NCBI GenBank assembly: GCA_003313425.1
Contig: NHZP01000003.1
Location: 2,046,001-2,110,000 of the forward strand
DNA: 64,000 nt
Direction of reading: 5' to 3'
From: Pseudopyrenochaeta lycopersici
Lineage: Eukaryota > Ascomycota > Dothideomycetes > Pleosporales > Pseudopyrenochaetaceae
Made by a program: the position numbers and the translations under genes. How positions within the stretch are numbered: position 1 is the first letter of the stretch; every line of letters begins with the position of its first letter. Below are positions 1 through 10,213 of the stretch, in pieces. The notes below the pieces were generated by a model, which was not told the origin of the DNA, searched no databases, and saw nothing but the letters and a program-made list of their open reading frames with translations.

Positions 1-1
1 T

Positions 2-385
2 GTCCTAGAGATGAGGATTAGGACGCTTGGGCGAGAGCATCCAGACACGCTAATTAGCTTGAACAATCTCGCAGTCACTCTCAAGAGTCAAGGCCACAAC
101 GATAAGGCTATACTGTTGATGCAAGATTGTCTTCACCTGCGCAATGAGGTGCTTGGTCCGTACCATCCATACTCAATATCTTCACGAGAAGCTCTACAAG
201 TATGGCAATCAGAACCAGGAGCTCTCGCTATCCAAGGTGATCCAAGTTTATTGTATGTTCATGCCCATACTAAGCTATCCCCTGATTTAGAGATAACCTT
301 CTATACAGTCTCCCTAAATCCGTCCACCAAACTTACATCTGAGCAACTGAGCAACAAACGCGTACGGAGTATGATGTGCCAGTAA
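2..385 (+). CDS. C-terminal end of a TPR (kinesin-light-chain-like) repeat protein, partial
   Basis: The frame is open from the left edge, so the gene begins outside the window. The visible part has one clear TPR_10/TPR_12-type unit: a GREHPDTL motif followed by SLNNLAV and a second helix ending in AILLMQDCL. A second, weaker unit starts at GPYHPYS. In fungi such units form the C-terminal tail of large NB-ARC or NACHT/patatin STAND proteins, but the N-terminal effector and NTPase domains are not visible here, so that role is inference. The last ~60 residues no longer look like TPR and may be the natural tail or read-through past an unseen intron. The stop lies at 383-385. Confidence 0.6.
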   Translation, partial: VLEMRIRTLGREHPDTLISLNNLAVTLKSQGHNDKAILLMQDCLHLRNEVLGPYHPYSISSREALQVWQSEPGALAIQGDPSLLYVHAHTKLSPDLEITFYTVSLNPSTKLTSEQLSNKRVRSMMCQ

Positions 386-1507
386 CAATAAGAACGTGTT
401 AGTATCTCATCTTTGGACTGTTGTATAGTATATCTTCCCAAGAGACACTTTGAGATATGTTTGATTTTGCTTTGATCCCGAAAATATTGGTTCATTAGGA
501 GTTTAGTTTACCCAAAGATTTGACCTGGCCTGAGTGATTTAAGCTGTTTAGCAGCTATCCGTCAGTTGCCACCGTTTACAATACGTACAGGATGTACGTC
601 ATATCTAAAGCCCGGACATTTTGTCTCTTGTCAGCAATCTCGCCGCTCTTACTGTGACTCCTGAAGGTTCTTCGATTGACCTCCCATTCCCAGAATCAGC
701 GGCGGTACTTCCTACCAATCCTCATATTTTCCTGCTAAATTTTACCCATGTACTTCTCCAGTAGATTTTATTCTCCTGAACAAATTCGGCTGTTCTGGCA
801 CCTTAGTATTGATATTGGAATGGCCTAGGCAAGATTGTCAGACGGACTCTTTCAGTTTCAGCTTCACAAACTAGGTGACGCGGCCTCGGATCCGGTAAAC
901 AAATAAGTAATAGATACACTCATCATGAGGAAATAATCTGCAGGGCACTGGCAGTGCTTGTCCGTGTAAGTCTTGGGAGCGGAACTGTCTGGGGTTCGCC
1001 TTGGCTTTAACGTTTGAATGTTGCGGTGGGCACGACCAAGGCTCGGATCCGAACACCTAAGTAATACAGTCCCCGCCACACACTCCAAACACCATCTCAG
1101 TCAGCATTCCGATCACTGTCGGAACCGGAACATCATTCTTTCGAATCCTTACCGTCAATTGATCTCAGGCGCCCTACGAAAATGGCGGACATCCACTCTC
1201 GGCATGTTTCAAGTGGAACCAAAACCTACGTGATGTTGTGAACCGACCAATCACGACTGTTCGTAGAGCCCAACATCGACTTCACAGCCTCCTTGCCAAA
1301 CGATCATCATGCTCATAAGAATACCGTATATCTTCTATGCCCCAAGTAGACTTGAGTCGGCCACTCAATGCAGCGAACTAGCCTTCGATCATCCGGACCA
1401 ACACCTATCATCGAGGTCATCACTCGTCCATCTAGAGTTGCCCATCGAAAGCGGAAGTCTACAAAAGCCACCAATAATTATACATCTGTAACCAACAAAA
1501 CATCATC
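386..1507. other. intergenic, no supported gene
   Basis: Only short overlapping open frames occur on both strands (for example near 864-1233), with no motif or family resemblance. The last ~60 bp is pyrimidine- and A-rich and is probably the 5' leader of the gene at 1508. Confidence 0.6.
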
Positions 1508-1945
1508 ATGCCTCAATTTGCCGACCTCGTCCGCTATTCCGTCCTCCTCGCTCGAGCCAACAACAACAACGATGAGTATGATGACCGCCGTATCAACGAT
1601 GACCGAGACAAAAACTCCCGCAACCACCGCCGTGTAGAAATCGGTGTCATAGTCGCCATCGTCGTTGCCGGACTTGCGACCATTGGCGTTATTGTCGCGT
1701 TCATCATGAAGAGGCGGAAGAGGCAACAGAAGATGAGGGCTAAGCAAGCGGAGCAGGAGATTACTTGGTACGGGCCGGATGACGTTCAGCAAACATCGAA
1801 TGGAGGGAAGTCAATCGGATTGGCGATTGGAGGCCAGGAGGGTGGTTTTGTAGACAGCAAGACGAAGAAGGTTGCTTTTGCTCAGGAGGGGGAGGCGCCG
1901 CCGCCAAGTTATGAGATCGTGGTGAAGCCTACTGAGACAAAGTGA
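1508..1945 (+). CDS. small single-pass membrane protein with PPxY motif
   Basis: An intronless 145-residue frame starts in an AACATCATCATG context. Residues ~1-42 are polar, rich in Asn, Asp and Arg, with no classical signal peptide. Residues ~43-65 form one strong transmembrane helix rich in Val, Ile and Ala. It is followed at once by a basic stretch (KRRKRQQK), which by the positive-inside rule puts the C-terminal tail in the cytosol. The tail ends with PPSY at about 132-135, a PPxY motif of the kind bound by WW domains of Rsp5/Nedd4 ubiquitin ligases. Similar one-helix proteins are common and mostly uncharacterised in filamentous fungi. A role as a ligase adaptor or trafficked membrane protein is inference only. 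I do not recognise a named family. Confidence 0.6.
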   Translation: MPQFADLVRYSVLLARANNNNDEYDDRRINDDRDKNSRNHRRVEIGVIVAIVVAGLATIGVIVAFIMKRRKRQQKMRAKQAEQEITWYGPDDVQQTSNGGKSIGLAIGGQEGGFVDSKTKKVAFAQEGEAPPPSYEIVVKPTETK

Positions 1946-3901
1946 TTGAATCAAGGTCAGAGTACTTTGTTTGAGTGCAGATATCAGGTATGGTCCTAGG
2001 TGAGTTGAAAGGAAGTTACATGTTCACTCTATAGGAGGATCATTTGGGCGTTCCGGCGCATATACCATGATAGATAGGGTTGTTATTTTTCGTTCGTCAA
2101 AGCCAAAAAACATGTTTGTTTTGGGATGCGTATACGCTACTCACCCTGTAAATTTGGTCATTGTGTCACCATCGCCCTTAACTTCATTCTCTGCGTACCA
2201 ATTGTTGTCGCAGCCCCCTACTCTCGATCTCACTCAATCTTTGTTCAGCAATACACAATCGACATTTGACCTTGCGCGCTCCACACCTAAACTGTAGCGT
2301 TCAAACTTTAAATTCAGCAAATGAGTTCGGACTAAAGCTTCCAGCTGATTTTGTCTCGTTTCATTTGCTGAAATGCCCAAATTCAGAAATCCTGCGAAAT
2401 GTCTGTCGTCAATCTCGTCTTAGAGATATTATCTCCTATATCCGGATTGTTCTTGATCTGAATGACACCAATTGCTGGTAAGCGCAAACCAATGGCAGAT
2501 GCGTAGAGGAACGATAGTGAAGCATCACTTGTGATCCTGTTAGATTCTCCTTCAAGCCTCCGACGATCATCTACATGGCCTAGACTGTTGCATGACAAAC
2601 AGAACGTTTGCAATGGTCAGCCTCGGCTCGTTTTTGTTGCTTTCACAGTTCATTCGCTGTCCATTTAAGGATCAGCAACTAGTCTTAGCTTGCCGTTCTA
2701 ATCCCCGCACTCTTACACCCTTACGCACTGACTAGCAGTTATTGCTACGGGCCACCCCTGATTCTAGTTTATTGACAGGAACTTGAAAGGTTACATGAAG
2801 GACTGCAAAGGATTTGATAGTAATGAGTTCCGGATCAGACAATTCCTGAACAGGCAAGTGTGCGGGGCTGGTTGACCAGCCCGGGTTTACAGGTCCAGTG
2901 GACTTGTGAATTCTAGAGTAAGGGTACCTACCCCATACCCATGTGCTGGTACGTATTTGGGGACATAATACAACCTTCGCATGTTGGCGTCCTAGCGACA
3001 GTTCATCACATACAAGTAAAACTAGCCTCTTGCGCGTCCTTCCACGAGAAGCGAATGCTCACAACAACTAAACCAATAGAGCAGGCTAACAATATGTCCT
3101 GTCAGATTGAAAAAAAAACGGTGGATTGTCAGCGTCATTCCTGAATACATACAAATAGTTTGTGCACACTCCTTTGATGCTCCTGTATCCAGAAGTGGGT
3201 AGGGCTAACCAGATCGGATTCGAACTAGGACAGAACAGTGAACCCGGTGTAGACCGCCAATTGCGATCGATGTCAGTGGCGTTCTGGTCAGCGCTGGGAT
3301 GCATTCATTTTATTCCCGAGTTGCAATACCAGCTGCTGTTCCTGAGGCAGGATGCAGACTCGAGTGGATCGACGAAGGGACCGTTTAGCTTCGCTCATAG
3401 ACTATTTGTATTCCTAACAGCTCAAGATAGGCCTACGAGATATGCCACCCAATATGTAGCTTGCACTTAAATTTGGTAAATCTCTGGTAGACTGGTAGAT
3501 ATTCTGAGATACCTACCAACCCATGAGATGCCAAAGTTCTCAAAGCAACCTCGGGATGTCAAATTGAAGGACTACGGAAGTGGTAGCATGGGTCGATCTC
3601 TGTCTTAAGACAAGAGAGATATCGCCGTAGCAAGCAGAAATAGACAACGCGCGATTGGGTCGCTGATTTCCCCGCCCACTTCCATTTTGAGACCGTTACA
3701 CCGATGGTCGTCTCTTTATGGACAAAGATCGCCGAGCGTTCAGGAATCAGTCTACATACGGTAAGATATGTGAATTAGCGTGAACGGGAGAAAAGCTTCC
3801 GCTGACGCTACACCTCCTACCGAGAACCCTTATGTACCAAGCTAGGATAGCACAGAACCAGGCGCTTCACTCCTTTCAAATATCACTTCTAGTGACCTTA
3901 A
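1946..3901. other. intergenic, no supported gene
   Basis: This holds only short unsupported open frames. The 3' part (about 3480-3901) should contain the promoter and possibly a missing 5' exon of the peroxidase gene. A plausible donor (GTAAGA) lies at 3761, but no upstream exon encoding a signal peptide could be identified. Confidence 0.5.
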
Positions 3902-5109
3902 ATACCAGGGCATGACTACATAGATGTCGATCTTTCCCACAATGCGTCGATCTCGGATAAGTACCCTTATACAGGCGCGAAGAATGGTATCCCAGGAAAC
4001 GGCAGAGGTGGGATCAAAGTTCCAGCCGATGGCGACACAGCACACGCTTTTGTCGCTCCTGGGCCCAACGATATTCGTGGACCTTGCCCAGGTCTAAACG
4101 CTGCTGCCAACGTGAGTAGGGCCGATGTATGAAATGTTCTATGAATAGTCACTGACGTCGCCTTTCCTCTTAGCATAATTTTCTCTCACATGATGGCATT
4201 ACCACCTTCACCGAACTGGTAGATGCGCAGCAGAACCTCTACAACGTCAATTATGATCTTGCGGTCCTACTTGCGGTCCTAGGTATTCAGGCTGGCGGCG
4301 ATCTTGTGACTGGCAAGCTGAGCATTGGCTGCGACGCGACATCTCGCATTGCACTATTACCACTGCTCGGTAGACAGCCAGGTCTTAACGGCCACAACAA
4401 ATTCGAGGCTGACACATCTCTGACGCGTAGTGACTACTTCACGGCCAATGGCGACAACTACAGCTTCAACGGTACGCTGTTCGCGGCCATGAAGACAGTA
4501 GCAGATCGAGTTTCGGGAGGAAAATTCGACCGTAACGCTCTTGCCGCATACCGCAGTCAGCGTTACGACGAGTCTGTTCAACAGAATCCGAACTTCTTCT
4601 TTGGTCCATTGTCTCTGCTGCTTTATGGAGCCTCTTCCTTCCTCTATGAGCTATTCCCTAGCTATGGTCCCGAAGGCACACCAGATCTAAGCACCATCTC
4701 TTCGTCCTTTGGTGCCGTCCAAGACTCCTCTGCCGCAGGAGGGTGGCGACACGTCCCTGAGCAAATTCCTGCAAACTGGTTTAATCGTCGGGCTCCGTAC
4801 ACCAACAATGACGTTACACTGGAGATTCTGGCTCAGTATATTCAGTATCCCAAGCTCTTTGGCGGCAACGTCGGCACAAACAACTTTGACGCACTCTCAA
4901 CACCTTTCGGTGTAATTAGAGATGGCAAATTGCCTGATGCCGTCACGGCAGGTGATTTGTTGTGCTTGTTGTATCAGTTGGCTACGAGCCCTGTGCCTAG
5001 CAGTTTGAGCGCAGTTACGGACCTTACAAGCGCTCTATTAAACTGGTCGGTGGGCAAACTGAATCCCTTGTTCCAGAACGCGGGATGTGCTCTGAAGCCG
5101 ACACTATAA
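3902..5109 (+). CDS. heme-thiolate peroxidase (chloroperoxidase / unspecific peroxygenase family), 5' end unresolved
   Basis: Exons I can support are 3902-4111 and 4174-5109, joined in phase 0 across a 62 bp intron (GTGAGT, CTGAC branch, TCTTAG), giving about 380 residues. The first exon carries the family signature GPNDIRGPCPGLNAAANH, whose PCP cysteine is the proximal heme ligand. The second carries FEADTSLTRSD, the position of the EGD/EHD motif that binds Mg and supports acid-base catalysis. Here the middle residue is Ala instead of Gly or His. Family members are secreted and use hydrogen peroxide to halogenate or oxygenate substrates. Upstream of 3902 the frame hits a stop and no signal peptide is visible, so either a 5' exon is missed or the gene has lost its start. 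The length from PCP to the end fits the long form of the family. Confidence 0.8.
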
Positions 5110-6228
5110 AATACAAGACAATTGCAGAACTGCATGAATAATTCGTTTCTATGAAGAAAGATGACCAGTGTTTCATCAACAAACGCACGACTTCTGTATA
5201 CAGTATATGATGAATTAATCCCTTAATAACCTATATGCGTGGTATCATGTGAACATGTGCATAGACGAAGATTAAGTCCTGCCTTGAAATATTGCTCTTA
5301 TGTCTTTGATTACTCGAGACTTGATATAGGACAGCAAAATACCACAATTGGAATCCTTCTCAGAATATCCCTCTACAGTGTCAATCTTTCATGTTGCAGT
5401 CATTGTTCGAATACATAATTATTAATAGCATATATACACTACGTTGCTTTAGCCGCGCTTACCTTGCTGGGTCATTTGAAGAATATGGTACAGAACGACC
5501 TTGGAATAAAGCTGTGTCCATCTGCAATTATAACTTGACCAGATAACGTTCATCGGTGCTATCGCGCGAAATCTTGCTCTGGCATGTTCTTGTTGGTCTG
5601 ATGAATCACGATTCCCCAGACGCCAGTTTCCCAGGATGACCTAGAGCCTACCATCTATGCAAAGAACAGAATGGTTATCATGAAAAAGCTCTGCAATTAC
5701 ATGGGACAAGTATGGGAGTTTGGAATAGGTTGTGGAGGAGCTGTAACTTGGTAAACGACATTTAGAAGGTGGATAGTTTGGATATGCCATGTTACTGTTC
5801 AAATCAAATCTTTGTTTTTGCGAGAAAGCATCGAAGTAATTAAAAGATAAAGATACTCACACGTTGACGCCCCTATCAAGAACTGATTTTTGAACCTGTT
5901 GGACTATGAGAACCCCATCAGCTTGGCCTTTCGACTACCCACTTGAGATGCAGGCCAGCAGCTCCTCCAGCAGCAGCGCCATGAATTCAAAGATCATGTC
6001 TAGCTTAGTATAATGTCTTCGGGGATGGGATGGTATGCTACTTATCGCCCATTACACTCTTCCGTTCAAGCAACCTAGTTATCCAATATCAATAAGATCA
6101 TCATCCAACATTCATGGACCTGAAACTCCCTAGAGAACTGCCAGTCTTCTCCTCGTTGACAGGTGGAAATCTCTTAAGAGAAGAAGGAATGGTCTGTAGA
6201 GCTGGCGTGTTAGGTCTTCCAAACTTTA
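5110..6228. other. intergenic between peroxidase gene and mobile island
   Basis: No supported coding region or RNA gene. Composition is ordinary, unlike the strongly A+T-rich DNA that starts around 6490. Confidence 0.6.
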
Positions 6229-6257
6229 TAACGTGCATCCCTTTATAACAGAACAAC

Positions 6258-6481
6258 TGTCCGTACGAGGTGAACCGCTCATTCTTGTACCTATTCGGCC
6301 CGACTCTCAGGGGCTCTCAGGGGCTTATAGGCAGCCTATATAGAGGTCTCTCTCTCGCACGAGAGAGAGGCCAGGTCAAGGAATACAACTATCTTTCATC
6401 TCCCCCCTGAGCGTACGCGCGTGCGGCTCTGTTGGTACCACCAGATGCGTAGCCATCTAGAGAGGTAAAAGCCAACCGACA
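6258..6481. mobile_element. solo LTR, 224 bp, TSD acaac
   Basis: The insert starts TGTCCG and ends CCGACA, and both sides carry the 5 bp duplication acaac (6253-6257 and 6482-6486). The corresponding place in the right arm (about 24725-24731) lacks it and serves as the empty site. Inside are a tandem CTCAGGGG repeat (6303-6325) and a perfect 10 bp hairpin, CTCTCTCTCG with its complement (about 6346-6368). The sequence is not A/T-degraded although the arm around it is. It matches neither of the other two LTR families in the window. Orientation is unknown. Confidence 0.85.
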
Positions 6482-7636
6482 ACAACTACTATAACAGACA
6501 AAATTATAAGCACTTAAACTTTATAGTAATATAAAAATCTATACGCGTGTTAATAATCTAAAATTCCTTTTAACTTATATACTAAGATAACCTCTAAACC
6601 TATCTATATATATCTATATAAAAATTATAGTTATATAGTTACTTACTCTTTTAATTTATAAAAAGACTTTCTTTATAGTAATAATAAACCTCTCTTAATA
6701 TAGAGCTACTACTATTATTTCTATCTATTATAATATATATATAGCTTTTATATATATTTAAAAATTTAATAAAAATACTTATAAGCTATAATTAGCTATA
6801 AAAGCTAATCTAAATATAGATTTATATATAATTATTACGTAAACTAGTACTTTTATTAAAAACTCTCTAATTAGAGTAATTTTTATTAAAACTAATATAA
6901 TATTACTTATTTATAGTTAAATCTAGCTTAAAATTAAAAATAGTACTAAGATCTATATAGCTATAGTACTTATTAGTTAGCTAATATATTTTTAGTATTA
7001 AAGTAGTTAATATAGCTATCTTATATATATTAAAATATAGTCTAATATATAATAACTTTAATAGCTTTTTTACTTTTAAGCTCTAAAACTTACTATTATT
7101 TCTTTTACTAACTAAATAAAAGACTTAATTAAGCTTACTATATACTTATATTTTAAGCTTACTTAAGCTAATTCTTAGACTAAGTAGTAACTAAGATCTA
7201 ATCTTAGCTTATTAAGTATAAATATAATAATATAAGAAAGTAATAAAACAAAGTAGAGTACTATAGCTTTAAAAATTAGTACCTATACTTTAGTAAGTAG
7301 GTTAAGTATTACTAGTAGAATACTATTATATTAGTATATATAAAAGTAAAAGAGCTTAATATATTTTAGTAATATAGCTATTATATAGTTAAATAATAAA
7401 ATAGTTTTTTATATAAGTACTATAATCTTTAAAGTTATAAAAATATACTTTAGTTTAACTTATAAAAGATATAAGTAGTTTAGATTATTTATATTTATAA
7501 TAGATAAAAATAGTAGAGCTATAATAATAGTAATACTTAGTAAAGTACTATACTATCTAGGGCTATATACTATTCTTTATTACTAGAAATAATTATTATA
7601 TTACTTCCTAACGCTATCTATTCTAGATGTTTACAG

Positions 7637-7642
<6 letters not shown>

Positions 7643-7692
<50 letters not shown>
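7643..7692 (+). repeat. (TG)25 microsatellite in left arm
   Basis: Twenty-five uninterrupted TG units are flanked by TTCTAGAtGTTtA and TTCTAGACGTTCA. The equivalent site in the right arm (11182-11195) has only seven AC units, so the tract has expanded or shrunk since the arms were copies. Confidence 0.97.
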
Positions 7693-7694
<2 letters not shown>

Positions 7695-8039
7695 CTAGAC
7701 GTTCACGGCAAGGGTGCGGCCGGAGCGGGTCGTCTACCCTCTTTGTTAGCGGTGGCGACATAACAATCTTTGGGTTCTCACTTGCATTCCAAATTCAGAC
7801 TAGTTACTATAGTTTGATAAAAACTAAATACTGCTTTCCATCCTACAAGGCTACTGCCCTTATCATATACTTCAATAAGCGGCTATGCCTAACGGTTCTT
7901 TACAGTTTAATCAAGGCTTGAGATGGCCCTGCGGCGTCTATGCTTCGCCAGATTTCTATCCTCAAATGAGTCGTGTAGCCTTCAATAGTACCGAAACTCC
8001 ACATAGAAAGAGATCTCCGCCGTCCTCAATGACGTCTCA

Positions 8040-9781
8040 CTACCGTAGCTCAGCAAAGGTTGGATCAACCTCTCTAATCTTGTTTACAGACTTCTTAATC
8101 TGCTTGTCTTCTTCCAAGAATACGGTGCAGAATGTTTCACGATGCGTCCCTTTGAGAACCACTTTTTTCCTACTGTGGATGTCAACATAAAACTCTCTCA
8201 TGCTCTTTATGCTTGTGTTCGGCCTGGCGTTTCCATCGTTATTCTGTGGTTCTACCCCCGTCCAAAGCACCTTCTCATCTTCGTCGCATAGCTCGATTTC
8301 GGTGACGGGAAGGAGAGTCGTCGCAATTTTTTGACAGCAAACGTAAATTCCATGGACGCACTCTGTCACTGATCTCTACGTTAGCCGTTAAATGTCCAAT
8401 CCATTTGAGTGAAACACACCGTTCTGGAGTCTCTTCCTCTCTTTTTCAGCATTTGATGCATTCCAATAATTATAACCGGCAGCCACGATACCAACGCCAC
8501 AACCCACTCCTGGAATTATCACTGCAGAAGACTTCACCGCTGCTCCCCCGAAATACCACATTCCAAATGCTATACCCCCCCCTGCCGCAGCGAACCCGAC
8601 GCACACGTTACGATTGTGGTAAAAGGTCTCACTTTCTTTTCGGAAATGCTTAAGCATTTCCAAGTTCGTGGTGATGAGATCGGAGGTGATGTCGAACATT
8701 CGTAGTGTGGAGTCCATTATGTCGGTGCTGAGATCCGGGTCGACGCATAGGGTTGGCATGTCTGAGTCGTCGGTCTGCTTGAATGTTCTTACGACGCGAT
8801 CAAAAGTGTTCGACTCCTCGGCGAGCTCTTTAAAAAGCCTGTCTGTCTTGCTTTTGACCTCCTGCGGTGGCTCTTCCGCCTTGAATGTCTAGGTAGAATG
8901 TCAGATGCTGCCTTAGAGTCTCGTGGGATGAGTTGACATTGCTTACACAGAAGTTGGTCAAACGTCCCCAGATATCCAAAGCCATTCTTTCTAGACGTGC
9001 TAATAAGGCCTTGTTTTCAGTAGACTCCAGAGAGGTATTCTCACTGCAGACGTTGTAGATAACAACAACACCAACAAAGACTCCTTTAAAGCTGTGCACC
9101 GATATATCAGCGAACGATCATAGAGCACAGCGGTAGATGAGTACCATACAAAGGAGGCCAAAAGTCCGTCTGTGGCCCCAATATCTCATTCAGAGGTGGT
9201 ATATCATTCTCGAATAGAGCTTGAAACCAGACTCTGGCATAGAAGACTCGGAAGGTGCGGCTGATGGGAACAATGCCTGCCAGACCATAGTTCGTTATCC
9301 TCGCAATCGTCTGCTTCATATCTCTGTCCGCAAGGTTGCTGAGTATCTGGCTGCAGAAGGATAATACTGCTTCAGTAAATGTGTTTTCAGGTTTCTCGGC
9401 TCGGATATTAGTAGAGATCCGTAGCCGCACCTACGTGGACATGTCAGTTGTGCTTTGGTCGCTAAGCAATGAAGCTCTAGTCAACTGATGGGAGCCGCGC
9501 GTGTTGGCAATGAGAGATGATTGACCACGAATCTTCGGAATCCCTGAATAGAAATCTATGGAGGCAAAACGTACCCGAACAGCAGGAGGCTGCTTGTCGT
9601 CCTGTTCACAATTCTCTGCATCATCCACCTCGAACCTTTGCTCTTGACCCGCCTTATCCGCAAGCTCTTCCAGAAATTCCTGGAAGTCAATGAGATACTT
9701 CTGCTTTTTCTTTTCACTTTTGAAATGGCGATTGAAACATTTCAGATGCCATGTTGAAAGCTCGCTCGGTACGGTCAACAT
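8040..9781 (-). CDS. unknown cargo protein A: helical protein with central Gly-rich hydrophobic hairpin (5 exons)
   Basis: Exons (minus strand) are 9781-9575, 9430-9150, 9091-8947, 8888-8420 and 8368-8040. All four introns are 51-144 bp with GT-AG ends (GTACGT, GTATGG, GTAAGC, GTGTGT donors) and keep one frame of 476 residues. The first in-frame ATG is at 9781. The frame stays open 20 codons further, to an in-frame TAG that could be part of an acceptor (CCTCTAG), so an upstream exon is possible. Residues 1-300 are mostly charged and helical with no signal peptide. Residues ~306-326 and ~332-350 are two hydrophobic, glycine-rich segments separated by a short loop. A Lys/Arg/Glu segment and a ~110-residue charged C-terminal domain follow. 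I recognise no family. It lies between the inverted arms, divergent from the gene at 10214. Intact splicing and frame, despite decayed flanks, suggest a functional gene. Confidence 0.7.
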
Positions 9782-9841
9782 CCCTATGTCGCGGTGATGG
9801 GAGTTGGGTTTGGGGTTTTTGGGTTCAATGTTAGGGGACAA

Positions 9842-10213
9842 AACGGAAATCTAGAGGTGTGGTATAAGTGAGAGAAAGGGAAAACAGATCAGACTCCAAT
9901 TCTGCCGGACTCATCTCGTTTCAGCAGATAATTCAACCCCGCATTTGTGTGTCGCAAGGCTGGCCTCTCAGGTTGAAGAATGTAGTCAGCTCTCAAGCCG
10001 ATCTGCATTTCACGCAGTCTACCCCACCACAATATGGTCATCTGCTCGGGTGCCATTCGATGCATCAGAGTTCATGTGATGGTGCTGCCCCATGTGGAGC
10101 TGGACTCAAATATCAAGGATCGATGCACGGACCATGGGCATCGGTAGCGACGGCAACCTCAGCCTCTCGTTATATATGCCCAAACCGATCAAAAGCGCAC
10201 AACATTCTACCAA
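9842..10213. promoter_or_regulatory. shared intergenic region of the two divergent cargo genes
   Basis: About 370-430 bp separates the start regions of cargo genes A (minus) and B (plus), so the two probably share promoter elements. A 39-codon minus-strand frame near 9878-9996 could be an upstream exon of gene A but shows no recognisable domain. Confidence 0.4.

Larger units (their letters stand above)
6231..7741 (+). repeat. left inverted arm, RIP-decayed
   Basis: The outer end has ACGTGCATCC, then two copies of GTAACAGA (left copies mutated to ATAACAGA) around ACAACTG, a layout typical of transposase-binding terminal repeats. From about 6497 to 7620 the arm is almost pure A/T with only AG, CT, GT and AC pairs surviving; CpA and TpG are nearly absent. 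The inner 50 bp is GC-rich and reads AGGGTGCGGCC to GTCGTCTACCC. It matches the reverse complement of the right arm until 7741. A solo LTR splits the arm near its outer end. Confidence 0.85.

Noticed and set aside
3200..3240. GTTCGAATCC on the minus strand, resembling a tRNA B box
   Set aside because: The flanking bases do not pair as a T stem, and no D arm, anticodon arm or acceptor stem could be drawn around it.
6600..7600. A CRISPR-like or centromeric tandem array in the A/T-rich stretch
   Set aside because: No regular repeat period was seen. The sequence is a degenerate inverted copy of the right arm, explained by RIP.
7646..7921. A 91-codon frame beginning with a Cys-Val repeat
   Set aside because: It is just the translation of the TG microsatellite and adjoining arm sequence.
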